This document shows, in pieces, positions 44,464 to 55,745 of a stretch of DNA of 64,000 bases. Source of the DNA: Heloderma charlesbogerti. Lineage: Eukaryota > Chordata > Lepidosauria > Squamata > Helodermatidae. The translations under genes were made by a program, and so were the position numbers. The stretch spans positions 186,001 through 250,000 of the forward strand of contig JANEZZ010000976.1 of NCBI GenBank assembly GCA_026122225.1, given 5' to 3'. Below the pieces are notes generated by a model that worked only from the letters and a program-made list of their open reading frames with translations, did no database searches and was not told where the DNA came from. The first letter of the stretch is position 1; each line of letters starts with the position of its first letter.

Positions 44464-44959
44464 TGCCATATAAAAAACTGTTTCTGAAATGCCTATATTT
44501 TTTTTTAAAGTTAGCCATATAGCATATAGGGCTGGCGTTCAAGAAAAAGTCTAAAACTGCCTTGTGCTCATGGAGCTATATTCATGGTTCTTTTGATCCT
44601 GCCCATTATTTTTCCTTAAGGACCTTTGTAGTTTTAGGCACAGTCATTACTGCCAGCCCATTCTTTACAACTACTTGCACCTAGTTTGTGTGGATCTGTT
44701 TTACAATAATGAATCCAAGGCTTTCTAACATCTTATCATGCATCTTTGTTACATCGCCTGGTTCATCAATATGTACAAATGGTGAATAATGACTATAACA
44801 TCTTTGCAAAACCCACTTACATCTTAAGGAACCATCCCATCGGATTATTGTTTGTTTATAGTCTGCAGATCCACAAATATAAGTCTCCTCTAAATTGCCT
44901 ATTTCTCCAAACCATCACAATATATAAAGCACTGAGCAGTCTTTACTTTTTGTTCCTAC
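44464..44959. other. Gene-free stretch
   Basis: Nothing recognised. Confidence 0.4.
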
Positions 44960-45101
44960 AACCCCTGTGTAATATGTTGGAATCTGTCATCCATAACAGA
45001 ATGTTGTTGAACTACAGTTGTTATTGGACTTCAGCCCCACGGTTGATGTGGGTTAGAGTCCAAAAAACATCTGGAGGCCCCACGGTTCGCCACCCCTGAT
45101 T
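44960..45101. mobile_element. P3 MITE, diverged
   Basis: 'ttgaactacagttgttattgg' and 'gagtccaaaaaacatctggagg' are the two arm cores; ends 'cgccacccctg'. Confidence 0.65.
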
Positions 45102-45131
45102 TGCAGAGCTCAACCAGCTAATATGCAAGAA

Positions 45132-45222
45132 GGCTGAAATGCCATACACACTTACCTGGGAGTAAGCCTTATTCAACTCAGTGGGGCTGATTTCCGAGTT
45201 GTTCTGCATAGGATTGCACTGT
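45132..45222. mobile_element. P1 palindromic MITE-like repeat
   Basis: Core 'attcaactcagtggggctga', right end 'gcataggattgcactgta'. Confidence 0.8.
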
Positions 45223-45495
45223 AATGCCGTCTCCTTTTGCTGGCGTGTAAGACATCAGGAATGTATTTTATAGAACAACCTTTTAAAGTGTTATCCTTTT
45301 TCTGCACACATTTTGCAACTGCTCTCTTGGATAATTAACAATGTTATCTTGCATAATACTTGGTGGAATTCTGTGTAGGCCATGTAACTCATCCTCATAG
45401 GAGAAAGTGCCTAATACCAATTGAAGCGTCAAAGTCTTCAGCTCTGCCATAGGAAATTTTAGATGTGGTCTGTCTAGTACCTCTAGTAAGTGATT
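45223..45495. other. Short unannotated spacer
   Basis: No recognisable feature. Confidence 0.4.
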
Positions 45496-45612
45496 AAGGA
45501 TGCAATCCTATGTATGTTTAGAGAGAGAAAAGGCCTACAACTCCCAGCATTCCCCAGCCAGCAAAGTGAGTTGTAGGCCTTTTCTCTGTCTAAACATGCA
45601 TAGGATTGCGCC
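45496..45612. mobile_element. P2 palindromic MITE, intact
   Basis: 'gcaatcctatgtatgtttag' mirrors 'ctaaacatgcataggattgc'. The inner 'ggcctacaactcccagcat' mirrors 'gagttgtaggcc'. Confidence 0.88.
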
Positions 45613-45702
45613 CTAAACTGGGAAGAAGCATCTTCTGTTGTTTTAGAAAGCAGCTTTCTGTTGATTATTTTTTCTAAGATGTTTGTTTGATTAAATGCAT
45701 GA

Positions 45703-45963
45703 TACTGAAGCTGAAGCTCAAATATTTTGGCCACCTAATACGAAGAGAAAACTCACTGGGAAAGACCCTGATGCTGGGAAAGATGGAAGGAAAAAGGAGA
45801 AGGGGACGGCAGAAGATGAGATGGCTGGATAGCATCAGCGATGTAATGAACATGAACTGGAGCGCACTCCGGGAGAGAGTGCAGGACAGGAAGGCCTGGC
45901 GTGCCATGATCCACGGGGTCACGAATAGTCGGACCCGACTTAACGACGTAATAACAACAACAA
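45703..45963 (+). mobile_element. BovB LINE, 3' end
   Basis: Encodes the last ~80 residues of BovB in one frame (from LKLKYFGHLIRRENSLGKTLMLG through RRRGRQKMRWLDSISDVMNM to AWRAMIHGVTNSRT). It is followed by the BovB 3' terminus and an 'aacaacaacaa' tail. The frame is open over what remains. Confidence 0.93.
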
Positions 45964-46838
45964 GTGGACACATCAGTGTGGCTAATAGGCAACCCATACA
46001 AACGAAAAGGCTTCTGCACATAATACTTGATGCCCAGGCTTGCATGTAGTGTGAAATCAGGAGTGGACTTTGGGCTGGCTTGTTCCTTCCTTGCTGTAGG
46101 TAAAAGCTAATGCAAGATTCATCTGCTGCAAAGTGTAAAGCAAGTTCAAGCAAAACACCAGAGGAAGCCAAAAGAGTGTTGATGAGACTAATGAAATTTC
46201 TCAAGGATGTTGGGGGAGATGGCTGAACTTGTCTTTGATTGTCAGAAGTTTTGGGGGAAAACAAAATTCAAAGCAAGGCGAAAGATCTGAGGAATTTTGA
46301 GGGAAATCAAGAAAATGTTGATAAGACTAGAGGAATTTCTACAGGAGGTTTTGCCGATCTTAAAACTGTACAGGGAGCGATGAGCAAACAGCCCTACATG
46401 CCTAAAATGTAATGGAATGCATGAGCGGCTTTTCCAAAATGGCTGCTCTGAATGGATTTGTTCTGACTTGCCTACAAAAGTGAAGGGCTTTGGAGGCTCT
46501 CTCTGGGGAGGACATTCTTCAGTGGGAATGTCCCACCAGCCCACTGGACAGAGATGAAGAGAGAGAGAGAGATTGTCTGAAAGAGAGAGAGAGAGAGAGA
46601 GAGAGAAGGAGTTGGCAGAAAGAGATAAGGTGGCCACTTATGCACCACCGAAAAAGAGAGATATGCACCACCGAAAAAGGGGACAAAATATGTATCAAAT
46701 TTGAATATGCTAATTTAGATAGATAGATGCTAAGTTAGAAGTAATTACCAAAATTTAAATTTTACAGAACCTGGACCTGCAGCAAACTGTTGCAATGGAT
46801 GACCTGCTAAAGCTCTTGGGATGGCTACCTAGATGAGG
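45964..46838. other. Gene-free stretch
   Basis: Apart from the GA microsatellite nothing is recognised; the 196-aa minus frame (45674-46264) is largely antisense of BovB. Confidence 0.4.
46555..46610. repeat. (GA)n microsatellite, interrupted
   Basis: Two GA runs separated by 'ttgtctgaaa'. Confidence 0.93.
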
Positions 46839-46929
46839 CTGCAGTTTTATACCTACTTACCTGGGAGTAAGCCCCCTTGAACTCAAAGAGACTTACTTCT
46901 AAGTAGGCAGGGATAGGATTGCACTGTAA
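46839..46929. mobile_element. P1 palindromic MITE-like repeat
   Basis: 'acttacctgggagtaagccc' pairs with 'gagacttacttctaagtag'; right end 'ataggattgcactgta'. Confidence 0.8.
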
Positions 46930-46951
46930 AGTAAAGTACATGGAAATGAAG

Positions 46952-47041
46952 GCTGCAGTGCTGTGCACGCTTACCTCCAAATAAGTTCCACTGAATTCAG
47001 TGGGGCTTACCTCTGAGTAAACATACTAAGGATTGCACTGC
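46952..47041. mobile_element. P1 palindromic MITE-like repeat, second adjacent copy
   Basis: Same family as 46839-46929 and only 22 bp away, in the same orientation. Confidence 0.8.
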
Positions 47042-48079
47042 ACCAGTCATTCCCAATTATGGCCAGACAAATATCATCCTGCCCCAGCCCCCTACCCTGT
47101 CAGCCAAAGAGAAAGTGTACTACCTGCTGAATCCGAGGGCTGTTCCAGAGAGAATCAAAAGGAGCAGCTAATTGGGCTAAAAGAGCAACTGCGAGGTCCC
47201 CGTCTCCCCCCACCCCCATTGCTCCTTGGCTTTCTGCTCAAAGGAGTTTGCTTGTTTGCTCCTCCTCTTCCATTCCTCCCCCTGCAACCTCAGTGGCACA
47301 CAGCTACCCCTGCGGTCACCAATAAGACAGTGGTTTGACTGGCTGAGTGCTTCACTTCTCGGGGGGTGGGGGCACAAATCCCAGATTTAATCGGACAAAG
47401 AAAGAAAGTATTTTCTGACCATCAAACTGGACAGAAGTTAACTCTGTGTCTGGGTTAAAACAGGACACCCAAGAGATGATTGGGTTATGTAGTAATGATG
47501 CTCCCTGTTAGAAAGGCAATTAGCAGAGAAAAAACAGAAAGGCAAAACAGAATGAGCATTTCCCCGTCCCACATGCCACAGGGCTACCTTAGAATCAAAA
47601 GAAAAGGAGACCACACCTTTCTTCAGTGAGAGAAAGAAAACAGCGTTACTCACAAATGTTCTTGCATATACAAGGCAGGTACAGCGTAGAGTTTCAAAAG
47701 GACTGTGTTCAGGCCATTTTGTGTTCCATTACACCACCAGGAGCAAGTGCTCCCAGCAATGGTGGAAGTCAGAGAGAGGTTGGCAAGGGGAGGGAAGGAG
47801 CAAAAGGAAACCACACTGTAGGCTATAGAGATCCTGAGGCCAGGTGTGCTCAAAGTTCCCATGAACTCACTGCAACACTGCCCCCTGCCAGTAACGTGCA
47901 GATGAGGTTGGCACCCTGGTCTTACAGGGTGATGGTAGTAGAAGCAGTGCGCGCTTTCCTGCAAGGTTTCATAATTCAGGCAGCTTTGCATTGGGGATAG
48001 ATGCTCCCTAAAGTAAGTTGGGCATAAGCTGAAAAGGGATTTACAGAGCACTTCTGTGTGTTCTGCTCAAAAGAAAGCC
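47042..48079. other. Gene-free stretch
   Basis: No transposon recognised. Frames of 124-133 codons on opposite strands at 47626-48051 have no motif. The minus strand at 47878-47891 reads CTGGCAGGGGGCAG, close to a CTCF core. Confidence 0.4.
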
Positions 48080-48290
48080 CCGTGTAGTTGAATGGAACTT
48101 AACTCTCAGGTTAGTGTGTATCACAGGCTTCCCCAACCTGGTGCCCCCCAGATGGGTTATACAAACAACTCCCATCATCCCTGACCGTTGCCCATGGTGG
48201 CTGGGGCTGATGGGAGTTGTAGTCCAAAACATCTGGAGGACACCAGGTTGGGGAAGCTGGTGTCTAGGATTGCAGTCTTAGTTTATAGGT
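48080..48290. mobile_element. P3 MITE nested in a P1-type repeat
   Basis: Outer arms 'gaatggaacttaactctcagg' (48092-48113) and 'ctaggattgcagt' (48265-48277) belong together in P1 copies, but here a P3 palindrome (about 48122-48262) separates them. Its ends read 'caggcttccccaacctggtg' and 'caccaggttggggaagctgg'. Confidence 0.75.
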
Positions 48291-48917
48291 GAGCATCGCC
48301 ACCACCTTGCATCATCAGGATCAGATGGGCTCTGCTGCCAGTCTGAGAAGCACCCTGGCCGCAATGCTGTGCCACCCACCCCTATGTCCGGCCAGGTGGG
48401 CGCCCCAAGAATGGCCTCATTCAGGAGCATCCCAGGGCTGTAGGGTGTGCTTCAGCCAGGAATAGGGGATGAGGGGCCAAGAGAGTGCGATGAGGAGTGA
48501 GCGAAGGAGGAGCAACTCTTGGACCCTGTCATGATTGTGGAGGGAGGGGTACAAAGTGGAAGTGGAACTTGGGTGGGCGAGGAGAGCATGTGTGAGTCCA
48601 GCTGCTCCTCTGTGCTCTGAGATCAGAGAAGCTTCTCAGGCAGCGGCTCCCCAAAGCAATCTAGGGTCCAACTCCAGAAGGATCCTTTACTAAGGATGAC
48701 TACCTGGAGGAGCTCTCTCTTTAGAGCAACAAAACCTCCTTTCCCCTTCCTTCTTCCCAGCGACCCTAGGGTAGAGATGTAAAACTTCCAGAAATGTTGA
48801 GCGTTTTTTCCAGGGTTGGGGCGGGGCAGAAATTTGGGGGAAAATGGAAAAATAAGCAATACTTATTTTTTGTGGCACTCTTTACAGATCTAAAGTCACT
48901 TTGTTGCTTTAAGACAA
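48291..48917. other. Gene-free stretch
   Basis: Nothing recognised. Confidence 0.4.
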
Positions 48918-49052
48918 CCTTCCCCAACCTGGGGCCCTCCAGACGTTGTAGACTTCAGCTCCCATCAGCCGCAGGCAGCATGGCCAATGGTCAGGAATGC
49001 TGGGTACTGTAGTCCAAACCGTCTGGAGGGCACCAAGTTGGGGAGGGCTACT
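48918..49052. mobile_element. P3 palindromic MITE
   Basis: 'aaccttccccaacctggggcc' pairs with 'gggcaccaagttggggaggg'; centre contains 'cagcatggccaatgg'. Confidence 0.82.
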
Positions 49053-49369
49053 TTAGGAACATAAAGCAGCCTTCCTGTTCCTAAATTTATTTTATGCTTA
49101 ACTCAGTTTGCTCATAAAATTATAATTATATTTTAAAACTTTTAAAAGTAAACCGAGTTAGTAAATTTGTAATTATTGTACGAATAGATTAGAACTACAT
49201 TAAATGACTGCTAGAGCATCAGAAACACAGGACTCTCTAGAACAAAACCCAAGCTGTCGAGAATGCACATTTGTTGTCAAGAATGCACAATGGTGACTCT
49301 CCTCATGTGTTGGGAAATGGAGCAGAAATATCTATCAGTAAAATATACTTTAGATCAGATTAGAATATT
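49053..49369. other. AT-rich gene-free spacer
   Basis: No feature recognised. Confidence 0.4.
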
Positions 49370-49490
49370 TTCACTATTTAAATTATTGATTGTTTTACAC
49401 TTTTTAAATTGATTTTATCTGTATGCCACCCTGAGATCCTAATGATATAGGGCAAGTTACAAATGTTTGAAATAAAGAAATAACTAAAAT
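49370..49490 (+). mobile_element. L2-type LINE tail
   Basis: T-rich filler, 'gccaccctgagatcctaatg', then an AAATAAAGAAATAA end; same tail as 5944-6236 on the other strand. Confidence 0.7.
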
Positions 49491-50251
49491 AAGGAATGAA
49501 AAAGTAACTATGCTGGGAATCTTACAGAGAGGATTAAAAAAATATGTTTCCCCATGGCTTCATTATTTCCAGACATTTTACATCTCTAGACTTTCTATAA
49601 AAGTGTTCTTATTACATAGTTTTTAGAAATCATTTTGGAGGGAGTAGAGGCTGGGTAACAATATATAAATACTTTGTCTTAAATTCTAAAAGAAAATATC
49701 TCATAATCCAAAGCTGTTCAATTTTTCAGAAAAAAAACAAAAACAGCCCTTGGGCGGGGGGCGGAGGAGTGTTTGTATTTAATTTTTTAATTTTTGTTCT
49801 GGGCCTTCACATCTCTACCCTAGGAGCAGGTCCAATCTTATAAGCATTACTTGACCTAGAGAGGCTAGTTTGAATGTCTGCAGACCCCTCTTCTCCCACC
49901 ATTTTGAGACTCTGAACATGCAGACACTGTGACTTCACCATCAAGTCAGAGTCTTTTGCTCCACCACCACCCCGCCCGCCCAACACTGGTTTTTGTAACG
50001 TCTTGTCTGACAAAGAGATCTGGAGATCTCAAAAGCTTGCAAATTGTTTGTGATCTTTTCGTTGGCCTGATAGGGATTTTAGATTTTTTTGTTTTCCTTA
50101 CGGTCGACACAACTACCTTGGTTTGGGTTTGGTTTGAAGAACTGGAAAGTTGACTGGGGGAGAGGAGGCTGGAAGGTTGTTGGAACAGGATATTTCGCCT
50201 GGACTGGTGATTCAAATAGGGCTGTACAGTAGCTAATGAGCTGCTCAAAGT
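49491..50251. other. Gene-free stretch
   Basis: Nothing recognised. Confidence 0.4.
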
Positions 50252-50265
50252 TGGAGTTCTACTTA

Positions 50266-50593
50266 AAGGTAAAGGTGTCCCCAGCCAGTCGTGTCCGACT
50301 CTAGGGTGCAGTGCTCATCCCCGTTTCTAAGCCGAAGAGCCAGCGCTGTCCGAAGACGCTTCCGTGGTCATGTGGCCGGCATGACTGAACACCGAGGTGC
50401 ACAGAACGCTGTTACCTTTCCCGCCGAGGCGGTGCCTATTTATCTACTTGCAATTTCTTGCTTTCGAACTGCTAGGTTGGCAGGAGCTGGGACTGAAGAC
50501 GGGAGCTCACTCCGTCACGCAGCACTCGGGTCTCGAACTGCTGACCTTCCAGTCTGCAGTTCAGCGTCTTAACCACTAAGCCACCGCGGCCCC
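50266..50593 (-). mobile_element. Full-length tRNA-derived SINE with BovB-like tail
   Basis: On the minus strand it starts GGGGCCGCGGTGGCTTAGTG (tRNA-like head, A box GGCTTAGTGGTTA). Next come a B box (AGTTCGAGACC), a central body and a 3' end containing GAGTCGGACACGACT, the BovB terminus, then short TTTACCTTT-type repeats. It is bounded by a perfect 14-bp target duplication, TGGAGTTCTACTTA, at 50252-50265 and 50594-50607. The layout matches the squamate Sauria/Squam type of SINE, which uses BovB enzyme. Intact boxes and a perfect duplication indicate a fairly recent insertion. Confidence 0.92.
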
Positions 50594-50607
50594 TGGAGTT
50601 CTACTTA

Positions 50608-51238
50608 TCTGTGCATATCTCATGAAAATGAAGATGGATCCACCCACCTACGCCAAACAAACACATTCACACACACTTCCTGCCACAGTGGCTTATGCAC
50701 AGGTCACTGACTGGAGCAGATGCTGCTACACTCAATGTGTTTGTCTTGCATCTGAACAAAGAGAGAAGTGATCTTTTGCTGTGGCTTGTGTGGATGCAAT
50801 GGATTTTTGATGCATGGTTCGCCAGTGTGTCCTTTGAATATCGTCCCTGAAGGTTTAAAAGAGTCGGCCGCTTTATCGTGGAAGCAAAATCCAGCCTCTT
50901 CTAATTCAAAGTCTGCAGGAGAATCCACCAGACTTCAGCTAGGCTTTCTTTATTCTGCCGCACAAGAGATTCTGCCCATGTGGAAATTTTCACCTGGATC
51001 ACTGAGCAGAGACACCAACAGGTTTTTAAAAAATGGTGGATGCATATCAACAATACTAGCACGTTATTAAAGCTCACTTCATGTATTGCAGCAACAGCTC
51101 GCAGTTATTTATTTTGGCTCAGCTACGAGAGAGACAGACAGACAGACAGACAGACATGTAATATGGTTTAACATGTCAAGACATTTTTCCTCATTGTACT
51201 GCTGTCAGGTTTCCATCTCCCCTCGGAGAGAGACTCGT
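50608..51238. other. Gene-free stretch
   Basis: A 100-aa frame at 50768-51070 (+) is opposed by another on the minus strand; no motif is seen. Confidence 0.4.
51132..51156. repeat. (GACA)n microsatellite
   Basis: Six GACA units. Confidence 0.93.
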
Positions 51239-53765
51239 CGTTGTTGTTCAGTCATTCAGTCGTGTCCAACTCTTCATCACCCCGTGGACCATAGCACGCC
51301 AGGCCTTCCTGTCCTGCGCTATCTCCCGGAGTGTGCTCAAGTCCATATTCACTGCATTGCTGATGCTATCTAGCCATCTCATCCTCTGCTGTCCCCTTCT
51401 CCTTTTGCCTTCAATCTTTCCCGGCATCAGGGTCTTTTCCAGTGACTTTTCTCTTCGCATTAGGTGGCCAAAATATTGGAGCTTCAGCTTCAGTATCTGT
51501 CCTTCCAATGAGCACTCAGGCTTGATTTCCTTTAGGATTGACTGATTTGACCTCCTTGCAGTCCAGGGGACTCATAAGAGTCTTCTCCAGCACCACAGTT
51601 CGAAAGCATCAATTCTTCGGTGCTCAGCCTTCCTTATAGTCCAGCTCTCACAGCCATACGTTGCTACTGGGAAAACCATAGCTTTGATTATGCGGACCTT
51701 TGTCGGCAAGGTGATGTCTCTGCTTCTTACTATGCTGTCTAGGTTTGCCGTAGCTTTCTTCCCAAGGAGCAAGCGTCTTTTAATTTCATGGCTACAGTCA
51801 CCATCTGTGGTGATCTTGGAGCCCAAGAAAATAAAATCTGTCACTGCTTCCATTTCTTCCCCTTCTATATGCCAGGAAGTGATGGGGCCAGATGCCATGA
51901 TCTTAGTTTTTTTAATGTTGAGTTTCAAACCAGCTTTTGCACTCTCCTCTTTCACCCTCAACAAGAGGCTGTTTAGATCCTCTTCGCTGTCTGCCATTAG
52001 GGTGGTATCGTCTGCGTATCTGAGGTTGTTGAAAATTCTCCCAGCAATCTTAATTCCAACCTGTGATTCACCCAACCCGGCGTTTCTCATGATGTACTCT
52101 GCATATAAATTAAATAAGCAGGGTGACAATATACAGCCTTGTCGTACTCCTTTCCCAATTTTGAACCAATCGGTTGTTCCATGTCTGGTTCTTACTGTTG
52201 CTTCTTGGCCATCTTACAGGTTTCTCAGGAGACAGGTAAGGTGGTCTGGTACTCCCATCTCTTTCAGAATTTGCCACAGTTTGTTGTGATCCACACAATC
52301 CAAGGCTTTAGTGTAGTCAATTAAGCAGAAATAGACGTTTTTCTGGAATTCTCTTGCTTTTTCCATGATCTAGCCAATGTTGGCGATTTGATCTTTAATT
52401 CCTCTGCCTCTTCGAAACCCAGCTTGTATTTCCGGTAGTTCTCGGTTCACATGCTGCTGAAGCCTAGCTTGTAGGATTTTGAGCATCACCTTGCTGGCAT
52501 GTGAAATGAGCGCAATTGTACGGTAGTTTGAACACTCTTCGGCGTTGCTCTTCTTTGGAATTGGAATGTAAACTGACCTTTTCCAGTCTTGTGGCCACTG
52601 TTGAGTGTTCCAAATTTGTTGGCATATTGAGTGCAGCACTTTTAACAGCATCATCTTTTAGGATTTTAAATAGCTCAGCTAGAATACTGTCACCTCCGCT
52701 AGCTTTGTTGTTAGCAATGCTTCCTAAGGCCCACTTGACTTCATTCTTTAGGATGTCCGGCTCCAGTTCATTGACTGCAGTGTCATGGCTATCAGGGACA
52801 TTCAGATCTTTCCTGTATAGTTCTTCTGTGTATTCTTTCCACCTCTTCTTAATCTCATCTGCTTCTGTGAGGTCCCTGCCTTCTTTGTCCTTTATCATGC
52901 CCATCTTTGTACAAAACGTTCCCTTGAGATCTCCAATTTTATTAAAGAGATCTCTAGTCTTTCCCATTCTGTTGTTTTCCTCGATTTCTTTGCATTGTTC
53001 ATGTAAGAATGCCTTCTTGTCTCTCCTTGCTATTCTCTGGAACTCTGCATTCAGTTGGCTATATCTTCCCCTTTCTCCCTTGCTTTTTGCTTCCATTCTT
53101 TCCTCAGCTACTTGTAGAGCCTCATCAGACAGCCACTTGGCTTTCTTGCATTTCTTTTTCTTTGGGATGGATTGAGTTGCTGCCTCCTGAACAATGTTAC
53201 GGACCTCCGTCCATAGTTCCTCAGGCACTCTGTCTATCAGGTCTAATCCCTGAAATCTATTCCTCACCTCCACTGTATATTCATAAGGGATATGATTGAG
53301 GTCATACCTGAATGGTTTAGTGGTTTTCCCTACGTTATTCAATTTAAGCAGAAATTTTGCAAGAAGCAGCTCATGATCTGAGCCACAGTCAGCTCCAGGT
53401 CTTGTTTTTACTGACTGTATAGAGCTTCTCCATCTTTGGCTGCAAAGGACATAATCCATCTGATTTCAATATTGACCATCTGGTGATGTCCACGTGTAGA
53501 GTCGCCTCTGGTGCTGTTGGAAAAGCGTGTTTGCTATGATCAGCGTGTTCTCGTGGCAAAACTCTATTAGCCTTTGTCCTGCTTCATTTTGTACACCAAG
53601 GCCATGCTTGCCTGTTATCCCGGTGATTTCTTGACTTCCTACTTCAGCATTCCAATCCCCTATGATGAAGAGGACATCTTTTTTTGGTGTTAGTTCTAGA
53701 AGGTGTTGGAGGTCTTCATAGAACCGATCAACCTCAGCTTCTTCAGCATCATCACCATGCAAGGT
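51239..53765 (-). mobile_element. BovB LINE, about four fifths of full length
   Basis: On the minus strand the order is as follows. The endonuclease C-terminal half (53762-53330) has IIGDWNAEVGS and the GSDHELL motif. A long linker region follows (52464-53459, 331 codons open). Then comes the RT, with palm blocks around 52300-52650, a break, and 51572-52129 with LFNLYAEYIMRNAG and an intact YADD. The ORF is stopped at 51572-51574 by TGA where the 60.8-kb copy has CGA, a CpG-to-TpG change. The last segment 51248-51508 is open again. Several frameshifts lie between 52130 and 52470. 5'-truncated inside the endonuclease. Confidence 0.93.
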
Positions 53766-53939
53766 GATATTTTTTATTTAGACAGGTTTGGATGGCTTGG
53801 AAATGAGTTGTCTGAAGGACTGCCCACGCCCATCAGAACCGGCCTAGTCCTTGATCATCTTCTCCCAGTCATCCTGCCATCAAAAGTTAGGTGACACCAT
53901 CAGGTGGCTGGTGGTGGGATAGGGCCTTTTGGGTTGCAG
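53766..53939. other. Short unannotated spacer
   Basis: No recognisable feature. Confidence 0.4.
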
Positions 53940-54205
53940 TGCCCTGCTTGTGGTATACAACTCATGGCGGAGAAGGCTATCAAGGGCTACTAGTCCTGAC
54001 AGCTCTATGCTACCTCGGGTATCCAAGGCAGTATGCCTATGTGCACCAGTTGCTGGGGAACATGAGTGTGACGGTGCTGCTGAACTCGTGTCCTACTTCT
54101 GGGTTTCCCATGGGCAGCTGCTTGGCCACTGTGTGGACCAAATGCTGGACTAGGTGGGTCTTTGGTCTGATTCAGCTGGGCTCTTCTTATGTTCTTATAC
54201 CCCCT
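53940..54205 (+). mobile_element. CR1 LINE (second family) 3' tail
   Basis: Words 'ggctactagtcctgacagc', 'caccagttgctggggaacatg', 'ttggccactgtgtgg' and 'ctggactagg' are followed by 'gctcttcttatgttctta', the sense-strand tail of the family at 30770-31275. Confidence 0.85.
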
Positions 54206-54303
54206 CCAGAAAGATGTGTGTTGTCTTTCCAGTGCCCAATGAAAATAGTTTCATTTAGTGAGGTCACCAAAACCTGCACTCCCAGGATCAGAAAAGGGAG
54301 CTT
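54206..54303. other. Short spacer
   Basis: No feature recognised. Confidence 0.4.
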
Positions 54304-55745
54304 GAATCATAGAATCATAGAATAGTAGGGTTGGAAGGGGCCTATAAGACCATCGAGTCCAACCCCCTGCTCAGTGCAGGAATCCAAGTCAGAGCATCCC
54401 TGACAGGTGGATGTCCAGTCTCATCTTGAATGCCTCCAGCATGGGAGAGCCCACTGCCTCCCTAGGTAATTGGTTCCATTGTCGTATTGCTCTAACAGTC
54501 AGGAAGTTTTTCCTGATGTTCAGCCAGAATCTGGCTTCCTGTAACTTGAGCCCTGTCCTGCACTCTGGGATGATTGAGAAGAGATCCTGGCCCTCCTCTC
54601 TGTGACAGCCTTTCAAGTACTTGAAGAGCGCTATCATATCTCCCCTCAAGTCTTCTCTTCCCAAGGCTAAACATGCCCAGTTCTTTCAGTCTCTCCTCAT
54701 AGGGCTTTGCTTCCAGTCCCCTGCTCATCTCTGTTGCCCTCCTCTGAACCCTCTCCAGCTTTTCTGCATCCTTCTTAAAGTGCAGTGCCCAGAACTGGAC
54801 ACAGTACTCCAGATGAGGCCTAATCAGAGCTGAATAGAGGGGAAGTAGTACTTCCCAGGATTTGAAAGCTATGCTTCTATTAATGCAGCCCAAAAAAGCA
54901 TTGGCCTTTTTTGCAGCCACATCACATTGTTGGCTCATATTCAGCTTGTGATCTACAACAATTCCAAGATCCTTCTCGCTTGTAGTGTTGTTGAGCCACG
55001 TATCCCCCGTCTTGTAACTATGCCTTTGGTTTCTTTTTCCTAGGTGCAGAACTTGGCATTAATCCCTATTAAATGTCATTCTGTTGTTTTCTGTCCAGCA
55101 CTCCAGTCTATCAAGATTACTTTGAATTTTGTTTCTGTCTTCCAAAGTATTAGCTATCCCTCCCAATTTTGTGTCATTTGCAAATTTGATCAGCATTCCC
55201 TGCACCTCCTCCTCCAAGTCATTAATAAAAATGTTGAAGAGCACTGGGCCCAGGACTGAGCCCTGCAGTACCCTGCTCATTACCTCTCCCCAGTTTGAGA
55301 AGATCCCATTGAGAAGCACTCTTTCAGTCCGATTCTGTAGCCAACTGTGGATCCTCCTGATCGTTGTTTCATCTAGCCCACTTTGAGCTAGTTTGCTCAT
55401 CAGGATATCATGGGGCACTTTATCGAAAGCTTTGCTGAAGTTGAGGTATATTATGTCCACAGCATTCCTACAGTCCACAAGGGAGGTTACTTGATCAAAA
55501 AATGAGATCAGATTCATCTCGCAGGATTAGTTCTTGACAAATAATCCTTGTTGGCTTCGAGTAATCACTGCATTGTTTTCAAGGTGCTTACAGATGGATT
55601 GCTTTATAACCTGCTCCTGAATTTTCCCAGGGATTGATGTCACACTGACTGGTCTGTAGTTCCCAGGTTCCTCCTTTTTGCCCTTTTTGAAGATAAGGAC
55701 AACATTAGCCCTCCTCTAGTCATATGGCACTTCACCCGTCCTCCA
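54304..55745 (-). mobile_element. CR1 LINE, RT domain to 3' end, catalytically dead
   Basis: On the minus strand a degraded thumb-side start ('FKKGKK..' and 'SVTSIPGKIQEQVIKQSI', 55745-55560) leads into RT motif A (YLNFSKAFDKVPHDIL, near 55440). Motif B follows, QGSVLGPVLFNIFINDL near 55240, with leucine where CR1 normally has proline before QGS. Motif C reads FANDTKLGG (55150-55184) instead of FADD: the first catalytic aspartate codon is AAT (55176-55178 on the plus strand as ATT). The C-terminal part (54492-54938) matches 1-861. The 3' end has the ATTCTATG motif at 54304-54325. A stop lies just upstream of 55517. Confidence 0.94.

Noticed and set aside
51684..52289. 201-aa plus-strand ORF
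   Set aside because: It is the antisense of the BovB reverse transcriptase; the same antisense frame appears opposite the 60.8-kb copy.
52516..53175. 219-aa plus-strand ORF
   Set aside because: Antisense of the BovB coding region.
54304..55745. Functional reverse transcriptase gene
   Set aside because: The catalytic aspartate is changed, there are stops and frameshifts, and the element is 5'-truncated.
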